NCBI GenBank assembly: GCA_038207625.1
Contig: JBBQZO010000056.1
Coordinates: 1 to 21,842, forward strand
Direction: 5' to 3'
From: JBBQZO01 sp038207625
GTDB lineage: Bacteria > Pseudomonadota > Gammaproteobacteria > Burkholderiales > Burkholderiaceae_D
DNA: 21,842 bases
Position numbers and translations under genes: made by a program. Under the pieces are notes generated by a model. The model was not told the origin of the DNA and ran no database searches. It was given only the letters and a program-made list of their open reading frames with translations. Positions 1-7,705 of this stretch are shown piece by piece (the stretch's first letter is position 1; each line of letters opens with the position of its first letter).

Positions 1-1233
1 TACCTGATGCTCGAAGCGGTGCTGGCCGCGCGCGACAAGCTGTATATCAGCTGGGTCGGGCGCAACGTGCGCGACAACAGCGAGCAGCCCGCCTCGGTGC
101 TGGTGTCGCAGCTGCGCGACTACCTGGAGGCGGGCTGGGACTGCACGCTTGAACAGCTGACCACCGAGCACGCGCTGCAACCGTTCAGCCGGCGCTATTT
201 CGAACAGGGCGGCCTGCGCACCTACGCCGGTGAATGGCGCGCCGCGCATGGCGAGACGGCGTCGGCCATCGACGCCGGCTTGCCAGCGTTCGAGCTGGAA
301 GCGGACTTTCGCCTGAAGTTGGGTGAGCTGGTCAACTTCATCCGGCAACCGGCGCGCTATTTTTTCCGGCGCCGTCTGGGCGTGCAGTTCACCGACGGCG
401 CCGAGGCAGGCGAGGACGAAGAACCGTTTGCGCTCAACGCGCTCGAGCTGTACTTCCTGGAAGACGACCTGCTCGACGACGCCAGCGTGCCCGAAGCGCT
501 GGCCGAGGTGCGCAGCGCGCTGATGGCCAAGGCCGACAGCGTCACGCGCGCCGGCGTGCTGCCGATCGGCCTGCTCGGTCAATTGTGGAAGCAGCGCCTG
601 GTGGACGACCTGGTGCCGGTGCGCACGGCCTGGCTGACGCTGCGCGCGCGCTATCCGGCGGCGGCGCCGAAACTGGCGCTGAGCCTGGACTTTGGTGAGT
701 TGCGCATGGAAGACTGGATCGATAAATTACGCAGCGACGGCGCGCAGACGGTATGGCTGATGCAGGTGTCGAGCAAGGTGCTCGACAAGAAAGGCAAGCT
801 GCGCGGCGACAAGCTGATCGCGCCATGGCTGCGCCAGTTGGCCTGCGCGGCGCTGGGACAGCGCGTGACCGGCTACCTGGTGGCGCGCGACGCAGTGCTG
901 ACGCTGGCGCCGCTCGAGCGCGCCGACGCGCAGGTGGCGCTGGCGGCCATCGTCGCGCTGTGGCGCGCTAATCTGGACGCGCCGCTGCCGCTGGCCTGCA
1001 AGAGCGCGCTGGCGCTGGTGCAGGCAGGCGATCCGCGCGCCACCTACGACGGTGGCTTCGAGTTCAGCGGTGAAAACGTCGACCCTTGCCTGGCCCGCTT
1101 GTGGCCCGAGTTCGCCACGCTGGCCGCGCAGGATGGCTGGGTCGCCAACGCCGAGGCGCTGTACGGCCCGCTGGCGGCGTGGCTGGACCAGCACGTGCGC
1201 AGCGCGACTATCGGCGCCGGGGAGCCGGCATGA
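1..1233 (+). CDS. recC: RecC, exodeoxyribonuclease V gamma chain (C-terminal part, 5' truncated by window)
   Basis: This is the C-terminal 410 residues of RecC. The reading frame is open from base 1, so the gene starts outside the window; E. coli RecC is about 1120 residues, so roughly the last third is present. RecC is the non-catalytic scaffold of RecBCD: it splits the duplex with its pin, channels the 3' strand and reads Chi. Near the left edge the segment DKLYISWVGRNVRDN followed by PASVLVSQLRDYL is characteristic of the RecC inactivated-helicase/nuclease region. The stop codon overlaps the recB start (ATGA at 1230-1233), which implies translational coupling. The recC-recB-recD order is known from Burkholderiales. 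Identification is secure from local sequence and the two following genes. The Chi-recognition part cannot be judged because the N-terminus is missing. Confidence 0.95.
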   Translation, partial: YLMLEAVLAARDKLYISWVGRNVRDNSEQPASVLVSQLRDYLEAGWDCTLEQLTTEHALQPFSRRYFEQGGLRTYAGEWRAAHGETASAIDAGLPAFELEADFRLKLGELVNFIRQPARYFFRRRLGVQFTDGAEAGEDEEPFALNALELYFLEDDLLDDASVPEALAEVRSALMAKADSVTRAGVLPIGLLGQLWKQRLVDDLVPVRTAWLTLRARYPAAAPKLALSLDFGELRMEDWIDKLRSDGAQTVWLMQVSSKVLDKKGKLRGDKLIAPWLRQLACAALGQRVTGYLVARDAVLTLAPLERADAQVALAAIVALWRANLDAPLPLACKSALALVQAGDPRATYDGGFEFSGENVDPCLARLWPEFATLAAQDGWVANAEALYGPLAAWLDQHVRSATIGAGEPA

Positions 1234-4200
1234 GCATCGTGCTGCAACCGTTGAGCTTTCCGCTGCACGGCTCGCGCCTGATCGAAGCCAGTGCCGGCAC
1301 CGGCAAGACCTGGACCATCGCCGCGCTGTACCTGCGCCTGGTGCTGGGCCACGGCGGCGACGATGGTTTTGAGCGTCCTTTGCTGCCGGCCGAGATTCTG
1401 GTGATGACCTTCACGCGCGCCGCCACGCGCGAGCTGTCGAATCGGGTGCGCGAGCGCTTGGTCGAAGCGGCCGGCGCGTTTCGCGCCGGGCAGGGCGTTG
1501 GCGACGACCCGTACTTGAACGCGCTGATGGCATCCTACCCGAGCGACGACGCGCGCCAAGTGGCGGCCTACCGGCTGATGCTGGCCGCCGAGACGATGGA
1601 CGAGGCGGCCATTTTCACCATCGACGCGTGGTGCCAGCGCATGCTGCGCGAGCACGCCTTCGACAGCGGCAGCCTGTTCGACGAGGAACTGGTGAGCGAT
1701 GAACAGGCGCTGTTCGAGGATGCCGCCAACGACTACTGGCGCCAGCAGGTGTACGCGCTGAACGCGGGGGCGCTGGGCGAGCTGCGCGCCTGTTGGGCCG
1801 ATGTCGGCGTGCTGAAACAAACGGTGCGCGATCTGGTGCGCCGCGCCGCGTTGCTCGAGGCGCCGCCGGAAGCGTCGCTGGCCGGCCTGATCGCGCGCGT
1901 GCAGCGCGACCGCCAGGGCGCGCTGACCCTGTTGAAAGCGGGTTGGAGCGAGCGCGCCAACGAGATGGAACAATGGATCGCCGCGCAGCGCTTCAACGGC
2001 AACAAGATGCGCGCCGCCTCGCTGGTGAAATGGTTCGACGCCTTGCGCGCGTGGGCGCTCGACGCTTGCCTCGTGATGCCCGATCTGAACGACACCGCTT
2101 GGTCGCGCCTGAGTCCGCACGGTATTGTCGACGCGTTCAGCAAAGACTACAGCGCGCCGATTCCGGACTGCTTCGACGCCGTCGAACCGTTGCGCGCGGC
2201 CCTTGCCAACCTCGAGCAACTCGCGCACGTGCTGTACCGGCACGCAGCGCTGACGATCGCGCGCCGCATGGACGAGCTCAAGCTGCGCAGCCATCAGTTC
2301 GGTTTTGCCGACATGCTCGAGCGGCTCAAGGCGGCGCTGCTGGGCGAGAATGCGGATGCGCTGCGCAGGCGCATCACCGCCCAGTTTCCGGTGGCGATGG
2401 TCGACGAGTTCCAGGACACCTCGCCGGACCAGTACCAGATTTTTAACTTGCTATACCGGGTAGCCGACAACGAGCGTGCGCACGGCCTGTTTTTGATCGG
2501 CGATCCGAAGCAGTCGATCTATGGTTTTCGCGGCGCGGATATTCACAGCTATCTGGCCGCGCGCAGCGCCACCGAAGGGCGCCACTATCAGCTGGGCACC
2601 AACTACCGCTCCACTGAGGCGCTCGTTGGCGCGGTCAACCGCTTGTTCCTGCACGCCGAAGGCAACTGTGAGCCGAACAGCGGCTTTCCGGCCGGCGCCT
2701 TCCGCTTTCGCGCGCACGGCGTCAATCCGCTGCCGTTCGAGGCGGTGGCCGCGGCGGGCCGGCGCCAGCAATTGCTGGTGCGTGGTGCGCCGCAGCCGGC
2801 CATGACGGTGGCCTGCTTTGTCGGCGAGGCGTTGAAGGGCGACGCGTACCGGCGCTTCTTCGCCGAGCACTGCGCCGAACAGATCGTGGGCATGCTCAAC
2901 GACGCGCGCAGCGGCTTTGCCGACGGCGCGCAGTTTCAGCGTTTGCAGGCGGCCGACATCGCCGTGCTGGTGCGTGACCGGCGCGAAGCGGCGGCCATCC
3001 GCAGCGCGCTGCAACGGCGCAAGGTCGCCAGCGTCTACCTGTCCGACAAGGATTCGGTCGTCGACAGCGAGGAGGCGGCCGACGTGCTTCGCTGGTTGCA
3101 CGCGCTGGCCAACCCGCTCGACGGTGCGCTGGCGCGCGCCGCGTTTGCCACCGGTAGCGCGCGTCTGAGCCTGGGCGAACTGGCCCGCCTGTCGGTCGAC
3201 GAGCTGGCCTGGGAAGAGCGCGTCGAACAGCTCAAGGCGCTGCACCTGGTATGGCAACGCCAGGGCGTGCTGGCGGCGCTGCGCCGGCTGGTCCATGAGC
3301 TGGGACTGCCCGCGCTGCTGCTGGCCGAGCCGGGCGGCGAGCGCCGGCTGACCAACTTGCTGCACCTGGCCGAGCTGCTGCAATCGGCCAGCGCCCAGCT
3401 GGACGGCGAACAGGCGCTGATCCGCTGGTTCGGCGAGCAGATCGACGGCGAGGCCGAGGGCGGCGACGAGCGCGTGCTGCGCTTGGAGAGCGACGCCGAA
3501 CTGGTCAAGGTGATCACGGTGCACAAATCCAAGGGCCTCGAATATCCGCTGGTGTTCCTGCCGTTCGCGGTCACCGCGCGCAAGACCGACAAGCGCCGGC
3601 GCAGCTTTTTTGATTACGTCGACGCCGACGGTGCGCGCCAGATCGATCTGGCGCTGTCGGACGCGGCGCTGGCGGCGGTCGAGGAGGCGCGCATCGAGGA
3701 AGACTTGCGCCTGCTGTATGTGGCGCTCACGCGCGCCTGCCACTTCCTGTGGCTGGGCGTGGCGCCGATCGCCGTGCGCACCGCCGGCCAGAACAAGCTG
3801 CACGAGTCGGCGCTGGGCTATCTGCTGGCCGGCGGCGCGCCGGTCGGGGCCGACCAGTTGCTGGCGCGCTGGGGCGCGCTGCGCGGCGAGTCGGCACTGA
3901 TCGACATCGTGGCGCTGCCCGAGCCCGAGCAGCTGACGCTGTTGGCGCGCGTTGAACAGCGCGCGGCCTTGCTCGACGCGGCGGTGTTTGCCGGCAGCTT
4001 CGAGCGCAACTGGACGGTGGGCAGCTTCACGTCGCTGACGCGCCAGACGATGACGGCCACGCCGATGCGCGCGCAGCAGGAAACCCTGCTCGACGAGGAC
4101 GACCGCCAACTGGCCGCGCGCACCGATGACGCGCCCTGGCACCGTTTCCCGCGCGGCTCGGTGCCGGGCAATTTTCTGCACGAGCAGCTCGAATGGATGG

Positions 4201-4859
4201 CGCAAGAGGGTTTTGCGGTCATCGACGAGGCCAACTTCGACAGCCGCTTGACGACGCGCTGCGAGCGCGCCGGCTGGGGCCATCGACAGGACGATGCCGT
4301 CGCCTGGCTGCGCAGCGTCGCCGCCACGCCGCTGCCCCAGGTGGGCGCGGCGCTGCGCGACTTGTCGACGCTGCTGCCCGAAATGGAGTTCTGGTTCCCC
4401 AGCGCGCAACTGCACACGGGCGCGCTCGATCGCCTGTGCCGCGCGCATCTGCTGGGCGACACCAAACGCCCGGTGCTGCCAGAGCGGCGTCTGCACGGCA
4501 TGCTCAAAGGCTTCGCCGATCTGGTGTTCGAATATGAGGGACGCTACTGGGTGCTTGACTACAAATCCAATTCGCTGGGCGCCGGCGACGCTGCCTATCA
4601 CACGGGCGCGCTGGCCGGCGCGATGGCGGCGCACCGCTACGACGTGCAGGGCGCGCTGTATATGCTGGCGCTGCACCGCCTGCTGAAAAGCCGGCTGGGA
4701 GAACACTACGACCCGGCCACCCAGCTCGGTGGCGCGGTGTTCCTGTTCCTGCGCGGGATCGCCAACGTACACACGCGCGGCTGCTATCTGCTCGAACCGC
4801 AGCTGGCGCTGCTGGACGGCCTTGACACCCTGTTCGACGATGCCGGAACACCATCATGA
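1230..4859 (+). CDS. recB: RecB, exodeoxyribonuclease V beta chain (SF1 helicase plus nuclease)
   Basis: RecB is the 3'-5' helicase and the only nuclease of RecBCD, processing double-strand breaks for RecA loading. The product is 1209 residues, close to E. coli RecB (1180). The start is the ATG at 1230: GGGGAG at 1219-1224 lies five bases upstream, and the ATG overlaps the recC stop. SF1 motifs appear in order: Walker A ASAGTGKT (20-27), motif Ia FTRAATREL, Walker B VDEFQD (D392, E393), motif III GDPKQSIYGFRGAD, motif IV NYRST, motif V TVHKSKGLEYP and motif VI LLYVALTRA. The C-terminal PD-(D/E)XK nuclease is complete: H984 (LHEQLEW), D1097 (GFADLVF), D1110 and K1112 (LDYKSN), matching the metal-binding and catalytic residues of E. 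coli. No truncation or frameshift is seen. It ends in an ATGA overlap with recD. Confidence 0.97.
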   Translation: MSIVLQPLSFPLHGSRLIEASAGTGKTWTIAALYLRLVLGHGGDDGFERPLLPAEILVMTFTRAATRELSNRVRERLVEAAGAFRAGQGVGDDPYLNALMASYPSDDARQVAAYRLMLAAETMDEAAIFTIDAWCQRMLREHAFDSGSLFDEELVSDEQALFEDAANDYWRQQVYALNAGALGELRACWADVGVLKQTVRDLVRRAALLEAPPEASLAGLIARVQRDRQGALTLLKAGWSERANEMEQWIAAQRFNGNKMRAASLVKWFDALRAWALDACLVMPDLNDTAWSRLSPHGIVDAFSKDYSAPIPDCFDAVEPLRAALANLEQLAHVLYRHAALTIARRMDELKLRSHQFGFADMLERLKAALLGENADALRRRITAQFPVAMVDEFQDTSPDQYQIFNLLYRVADNERAHGLFLIGDPKQSIYGFRGADIHSYLAARSATEGRHYQLGTNYRSTEALVGAVNRLFLHAEGNCEPNSGFPAGAFRFRAHGVNPLPFEAVAAAGRRQQLLVRGAPQPAMTVACFVGEALKGDAYRRFFAEHCAEQIVGMLNDARSGFADGAQFQRLQAADIAVLVRDRREAAAIRSALQRRKVASVYLSDKDSVVDSEEAADVLRWLHALANPLDGALARAAFATGSARLSLGELARLSVDELAWEERVEQLKALHLVWQRQGVLAALRRLVHELGLPALLLAEPGGERRLTNLLHLAELLQSASAQLDGEQALIRWFGEQIDGEAEGGDERVLRLESDAELVKVITVHKSKGLEYPLVFLPFAVTARKTDKRRRSFFDYVDADGARQIDLALSDAALAAVEEARIEEDLRLLYVALTRACHFLWLGVAPIAVRTAGQNKLHESALGYLLAGGAPVGADQLLARWGALRGESALIDIVALPEPEQLTLLARVEQRAALLDAAVFAGSFERNWTVGSFTSLTRQTMTATPMRAQQETLLDEDDRQLAARTDDAPWHRFPRGSVPGNFLHEQLEWMAQEGFAVIDEANFDSRLTTRCERAGWGHRQDDAVAWLRSVAATPLPQVGAALRDLSTLLPEMEFWFPSAQLHTGALDRLCRAHLLGDTKRPVLPERRLHGMLKGFADLVFEYEGRYWVLDYKSNSLGAGDAAYHTGALAGAMAAHRYDVQGALYMLALHRLLKSRLGEHYDPATQLGGAVFLFLRGIANVHTRGCYLLEPQLALLDGLDTLFDDAGTPS

Positions 4860-6793
4860 AGCTTGAACTGCAACGCGCGCTCGACGAACTGACCGAGGCC
4901 GGTGAACTGCGCCGCCTGAGTGGCGCTTTTGCGCGCTTCATCGGCACGCTGGGCGCGCCGGCGCCAGCACTGATGCTCGCCTGCGTGGTGCTGTCCGAGC
5001 TGGAAGGGCGCGGCCACAGCTGCCTGGTGCTGTCGGACCTGGCAGGCGACCCGTGCGCCTTGCTCGGCTGGAGCGACGCGCAGTGGCTGGCCCTCTGCGG
5101 CGCCGGCGGCGCGCTGCCCAAGGGCGCGCAGGGATGGGAAACCCAGCTGGGCGCCTGCGAGCAAGTGTGGCAGGCGGGTCAGTTCGACTTCGGTCAGCCG
5201 CTGGTGCTCGACCGCGGCCGGCTGTACCTGCGCCGCTACTGGCGCGACGAAACGCTGGTCGCGCAGGCCATCAGCGCGCGCGCGGCCAGCATGCGCGCCG
5301 TCGATGCGCCCGCGGTGCGCGCCTGGCTCGACCTGCTGTTCGCATCGGACCGGCGCGCCGAGCAGCCGCGCTGGCAAAAGCTGGCCTGTGCGATCGCGCT
5401 GCGCAGCGCGATGGCGATCATCACGGGCGGGCCCGGCACCGGCAAGACCTACACCGTGGCGCGCCTGCTGGCGCTGCTGTTCGCGGTGGCGCCGGATGCG
5501 CGCGGCTTGCGCATCGCGCTCGCCGCGCCCACCGGCAAGGCGGCCGCGCGCCTGAAACAGGCGATCGACGACGCGCTCAAGGAGCTGGCCGACAAGGTGG
5601 GCGAGGCGCTGCCGCTGCGCGCGCTGACGGCCAGCATGGGCGCCGCGCGCACCTTGCACAGCCTGCTGGGCGCGCGTCCCGACACGCGCGCTTTTGCCCA
5701 CCACGCCGGCAATTTGCTCGACGTGGACGTGTTGATCGTCGACGAGGCGTCGATGGTGCATCTGGGGATGATGGCCTCGCTGCTGGACGCCTTGCCCTTG
5801 ACGTCGACGCTGGTGCTGCTGGGCGACAAGGACCAGCTGGCCTCGGTCGAGGCGGGCGCCGTGCTGGGCGACCTGTGTCACGAGGCGCAGGCGGGCGGCT
5901 ACGACGCGGCCACGCTGGCCTACGTGCTGGCGGCCAGCGGCGAGACCATCCCCGCCGAATTTGCCGGCGCGGCCGGCGCGCTGGCCCAGCAGACGGTGAT
6001 GCTGCGCCACAGCCACCGCTTCGGCGGGCCGATCGGCCAACTGGCGCTGGCCGTCAACGCGGGCGACGTGCTGGCCGCCCAGCAGTGCCTGCGCGCCGGC
6101 GAACCATCGGTGGCCTGGATCGAGGCGGCCGGCCCGCCCCAGTTGATGCAGCTGGCCTTGCAGGGGCGCGCCGGCGTGGGCGGCGGCTACCAGGACTATC
6201 TGCAGCTGCTGCGCCAGGGCGCGCCGGACGGGCTGGACCAGCACCCGGCCTGGGTCGCGCGGGTGTTGAAGAGTTTCGAGGCGTTTCGCATCCTGTGCGC
6301 GGTGCGCGAGGGCGAGTGGGGTGTGACGGGCTTGAACGGGGCGATCGCCACGGCGCTGGAACAGGCCGAGCTGATCAAGCGGCGCGGCGAATGGTATGTC
6401 GGGCGCCCCGTGATGATCACGCGTAACGACAACGTGCTGCATGTGTCGAACGGCGACATCGGCCTGACGCTGGCCGATCCGGCGCGCGCCGGCTCGCTGC
6501 GGGTGTATTTTCTGGAAGGCGACAAGCTGCGCAGCGTGCTGGCCACGCGCCTGCGCCACGTCGAGACGGCGTTCGCGATGACGGTGCATAAATCGCAGGG
6601 TTCCGAGTTCCGCCACACCGTGCTGGTGCTGCCCAAGGAGCGTAGCGCGATGATCGCGCGCGAGCTGATCTACACCGGCATCACGCGCGCGCGCGAGGTG
6701 TTCACGCTGGTCTCGCCCGGTGGCACGGTGCTCGAGGACGCGATCGCCCGGCGCACCCAGCGCGCCAGCGGGCTGCGCGACCTGCTCGGATAG
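4856..6793 (+). CDS. recD: RecD, exodeoxyribonuclease V alpha chain (5'-3' helicase)
   Basis: RecD is the fast 5'-3' SF1B helicase of RecBCD and also licenses its nuclease. The product is 645 residues, slightly longer than E. coli RecD (608). The start ATG at 4856 overlaps the recB stop; only a weak GGA at 4844-4846 lies upstream, so translation is probably coupled. Visible motifs: Walker A GGPGTGKT (191-198, K197), Walker B LIVDEASM (D296, E297), GDKDQLASVEAG (motif III), AMTVHKSQGSEF (motif V) and the arginine-finger motif VI TGITRARE (R611). The N-terminal 150 residues are the RecB-interacting region and are more divergent. It ends with a UAG stop, which matters when judging the CUA-bearing tRNA-like gene elsewhere in the window. 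The operon appears to end here. Confidence 0.96.
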   Translation: MKLELQRALDELTEAGELRRLSGAFARFIGTLGAPAPALMLACVVLSELEGRGHSCLVLSDLAGDPCALLGWSDAQWLALCGAGGALPKGAQGWETQLGACEQVWQAGQFDFGQPLVLDRGRLYLRRYWRDETLVAQAISARAASMRAVDAPAVRAWLDLLFASDRRAEQPRWQKLACAIALRSAMAIITGGPGTGKTYTVARLLALLFAVAPDARGLRIALAAPTGKAAARLKQAIDDALKELADKVGEALPLRALTASMGAARTLHSLLGARPDTRAFAHHAGNLLDVDVLIVDEASMVHLGMMASLLDALPLTSTLVLLGDKDQLASVEAGAVLGDLCHEAQAGGYDAATLAYVLAASGETIPAEFAGAAGALAQQTVMLRHSHRFGGPIGQLALAVNAGDVLAAQQCLRAGEPSVAWIEAAGPPQLMQLALQGRAGVGGGYQDYLQLLRQGAPDGLDQHPAWVARVLKSFEAFRILCAVREGEWGVTGLNGAIATALEQAELIKRRGEWYVGRPVMITRNDNVLHVSNGDIGLTLADPARAGSLRVYFLEGDKLRSVLATRLRHVETAFAMTVHKSQGSEFRHTVLVLPKERSAMIARELIYTGITRAREVFTLVSPGGTVLEDAIARRTQRASGLRDLLG

Positions 6794-6810
6794 GCCGGAT
6801 GGTCCCTGAT

Positions 6811-6846
6811 GGCTCGGATGGCTCGGATGGCTCGGATGGCTCGGGG
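6811..6846. repeat. 9-bp tandem repeat (GGCTCGGAT), three perfect copies plus a partial
   Basis: Unit GGCTCGGAT occurs at 6811-6819, 6820-6828 and 6829-6837, with a fourth copy altered in its last bases (6838-6846). The preceding 6794-6810 looks like further decayed units. It begins 17 bases after the recD stop. This is a short minisatellite outside any supported gene. Confidence 0.9.
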
Positions 6847-6903
6847 CGGGCCGGCGGGCCGGCGCGCCGGGCGTGGTCGCGCTGACGTAAATAAATGAAA
6901 ATA

Positions 6904-6932
6904 TTGATTTATGTAGATGTCTAATATACATT
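6904..6932 (+). promoter_or_regulatory. Candidate promoter in AT-rich island
   Basis: TTGATT (6904-6909), 17 bases, then TACATT (6927-6932): four of six matches to each sigma70 box. It sits inside an AT-rich island that stands out from the GC-rich window. ATAAAT (6891-6896) and ATTTAT (6907-6912) form an inverted repeat, with a further CATTTAT at 6929-6935. Transcription would start near 6939, leaving a leader of about 170 bases before the ATG at 7108. An overlapping TAATAT (6922-6927) is an alternative -10 without a proper -35. Confidence 0.4.
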
Positions 6933-7107
6933 TATGGATTGCGGTTGCGCTCCGCAAGACATGCGACCGTGCCGCGTCCGCTGGGGATGTCGCGGCACAT
7001 TGGCATCGTCAAATTCGCCATTGGAATCGCCGCGCCCGATCGACGTCGCGCGGGGCCGCTCCAATCCGTCGTCGTTCTCAAGTCGGTTCACTTGGATGGT
7101 CGAAACC

Positions 7108-7662
7108 ATGGATACGAATGCAACACTCAATGCGAGTCCCTTCGCGCCTTTGCACAGGAATGTCAGCTCCAACCTTATTATGCTGATACCTGCCGATATA
7201 CGGGGCGATTACGGCACCGACAGCGGCGGCGGGGCGGGCGTGTTGACCGAAGGCGTATTGGGGGCCGGTCAGGCCGTTGCGATCAGTGGCATGGCGAGCT
7301 GTGGCGGTTTGATCCTGAAGGCCGCGGATGGAAATTTTATCGCGATTCATATTGGCGGCGACGCGCGCGGGATTGTATATTTTGAAACCGAAATCAAGGC
7401 CTGGCGCGCCCACCATGGCGGGGTCCTGACGATCGTCGGCGCCACCGGTCCGAGCGGCAACGAAGACGGCATTGCCGCGCGGTTCATTGAATTGATCACC
7501 GAGTATGTGGCGGAACACCCTCCCGAGGTGCTGGCGGGAACGGTATACCTCGGCCAGGCGGCCATTTCGCTATCCTACGAGGGCAATGTGGGCGCCCCCA
7601 CGGCGGCGATGCTCAATCCAACCCGGCGCGTCAGCGGAAAGTCCTGCTGCGTCATCATGTGA
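7108..7662 (+). CDS. Unrecognised 184-aa protein with Cys-His (CheD/CNF-like?) core and C-terminal CaaX box CVIM
   Basis: I do not recognise a named family. The start at 7108 was chosen because GGATGG (7094-7099) lies eight bases upstream and the sequence before it does not look like protein; ATGs at 7096 and 6934 are in frame but less likely. No signal peptide or membrane segment is seen. The core has SGMASCGGLIL (C65) followed 16 residues later by IAIHIGG (H81), both in strand-like hydrophobic context. This recalls the catalytic Cys and His of the CheD/CNF1/BLF1 deamidase fold (CheD and CNF1 have similar spacing), but the resemblance is local and unproven. The last four residues are C181-V-I-M, preceded by C180 and basic R173, R174 and K178: a textbook prenylation tail as in Ras/Rho proteins. 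GC is visibly lower than in the neighbours and an AT-rich island lies upstream, consistent with transfer. Alternative: a cytosolic bacterial protein whose C-terminus matches CaaX by chance. Confidence 0.75.
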   Translation: MDTNATLNASPFAPLHRNVSSNLIMLIPADIRGDYGTDSGGGAGVLTEGVLGAGQAVAISGMASCGGLILKAADGNFIAIHIGGDARGIVYFETEIKAWRAHHGGVLTIVGATGPSGNEDGIAARFIELITEYVAEHPPEVLAGTVYLGQAAISLSYEGNVGAPTAAMLNPTRRVSGKSCCVIM

Positions 7663-7681
7663 GTCGCCGCTTGCGCCGGCA

Positions 7682-7700
7682 GCGGGCCGGGCCGGCCCGC
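7682..7700. terminator. GC-rich inverted repeat between convergent genes
   Basis: Arms 7682-7690 and 7692-7700 are perfectly complementary over nine bases with one base between; an inner 12-bp palindrome is CGGGCCGGCCCG (7688-7699). It lies in the 43-bp gap between two convergent stops, where a bidirectional terminator would be expected. There is no T-run on either side, so it is not a classical intrinsic terminator. Confidence 0.35.
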
Positions 7701-7705
7701 CCGGA

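Larger units (their letters stand above)
6794..7107. other. Non-coding stretch between recD and the CaaX-protein gene
   Basis: There is no supportable gene here. It holds, in order, the 9-bp tandem repeat, a GC-rich palindrome (CCGGCGCGCCGG, 6859-6870), an AT-rich island (about 6886-6936), and a leader that can fold into three hairpins: arms 6939-6944/6952-6957, 6969-6976/6991-6998 (eight perfect pairs) and 7020-7025/7060-7065 with an inner stem 7030-7035/7048-7053. The frame of the next gene stays open back to an ATG at 6934, but the upstream translation is rich in Cys, Arg and Pro and does not look like protein. Confidence 0.6.

Noticed and set aside
2451..4772. Very long open frame on the minus strand opposite recB, and similar ones opposite recD (4784-6931) and the kinase (11497-13512, 13621-16038)
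   Set aside because: These are the usual antisense shadows of GC-rich genes: Gln/Arg/His-rich translations without domains, opposite fully conserved proteins.
6934..7107. N-terminal extension of the CaaX protein from the ATG at 6934
   Set aside because: The translated extension is rich in Cys, Arg and Pro without secondary-structure pattern, and the candidate promoter start lies after this ATG.
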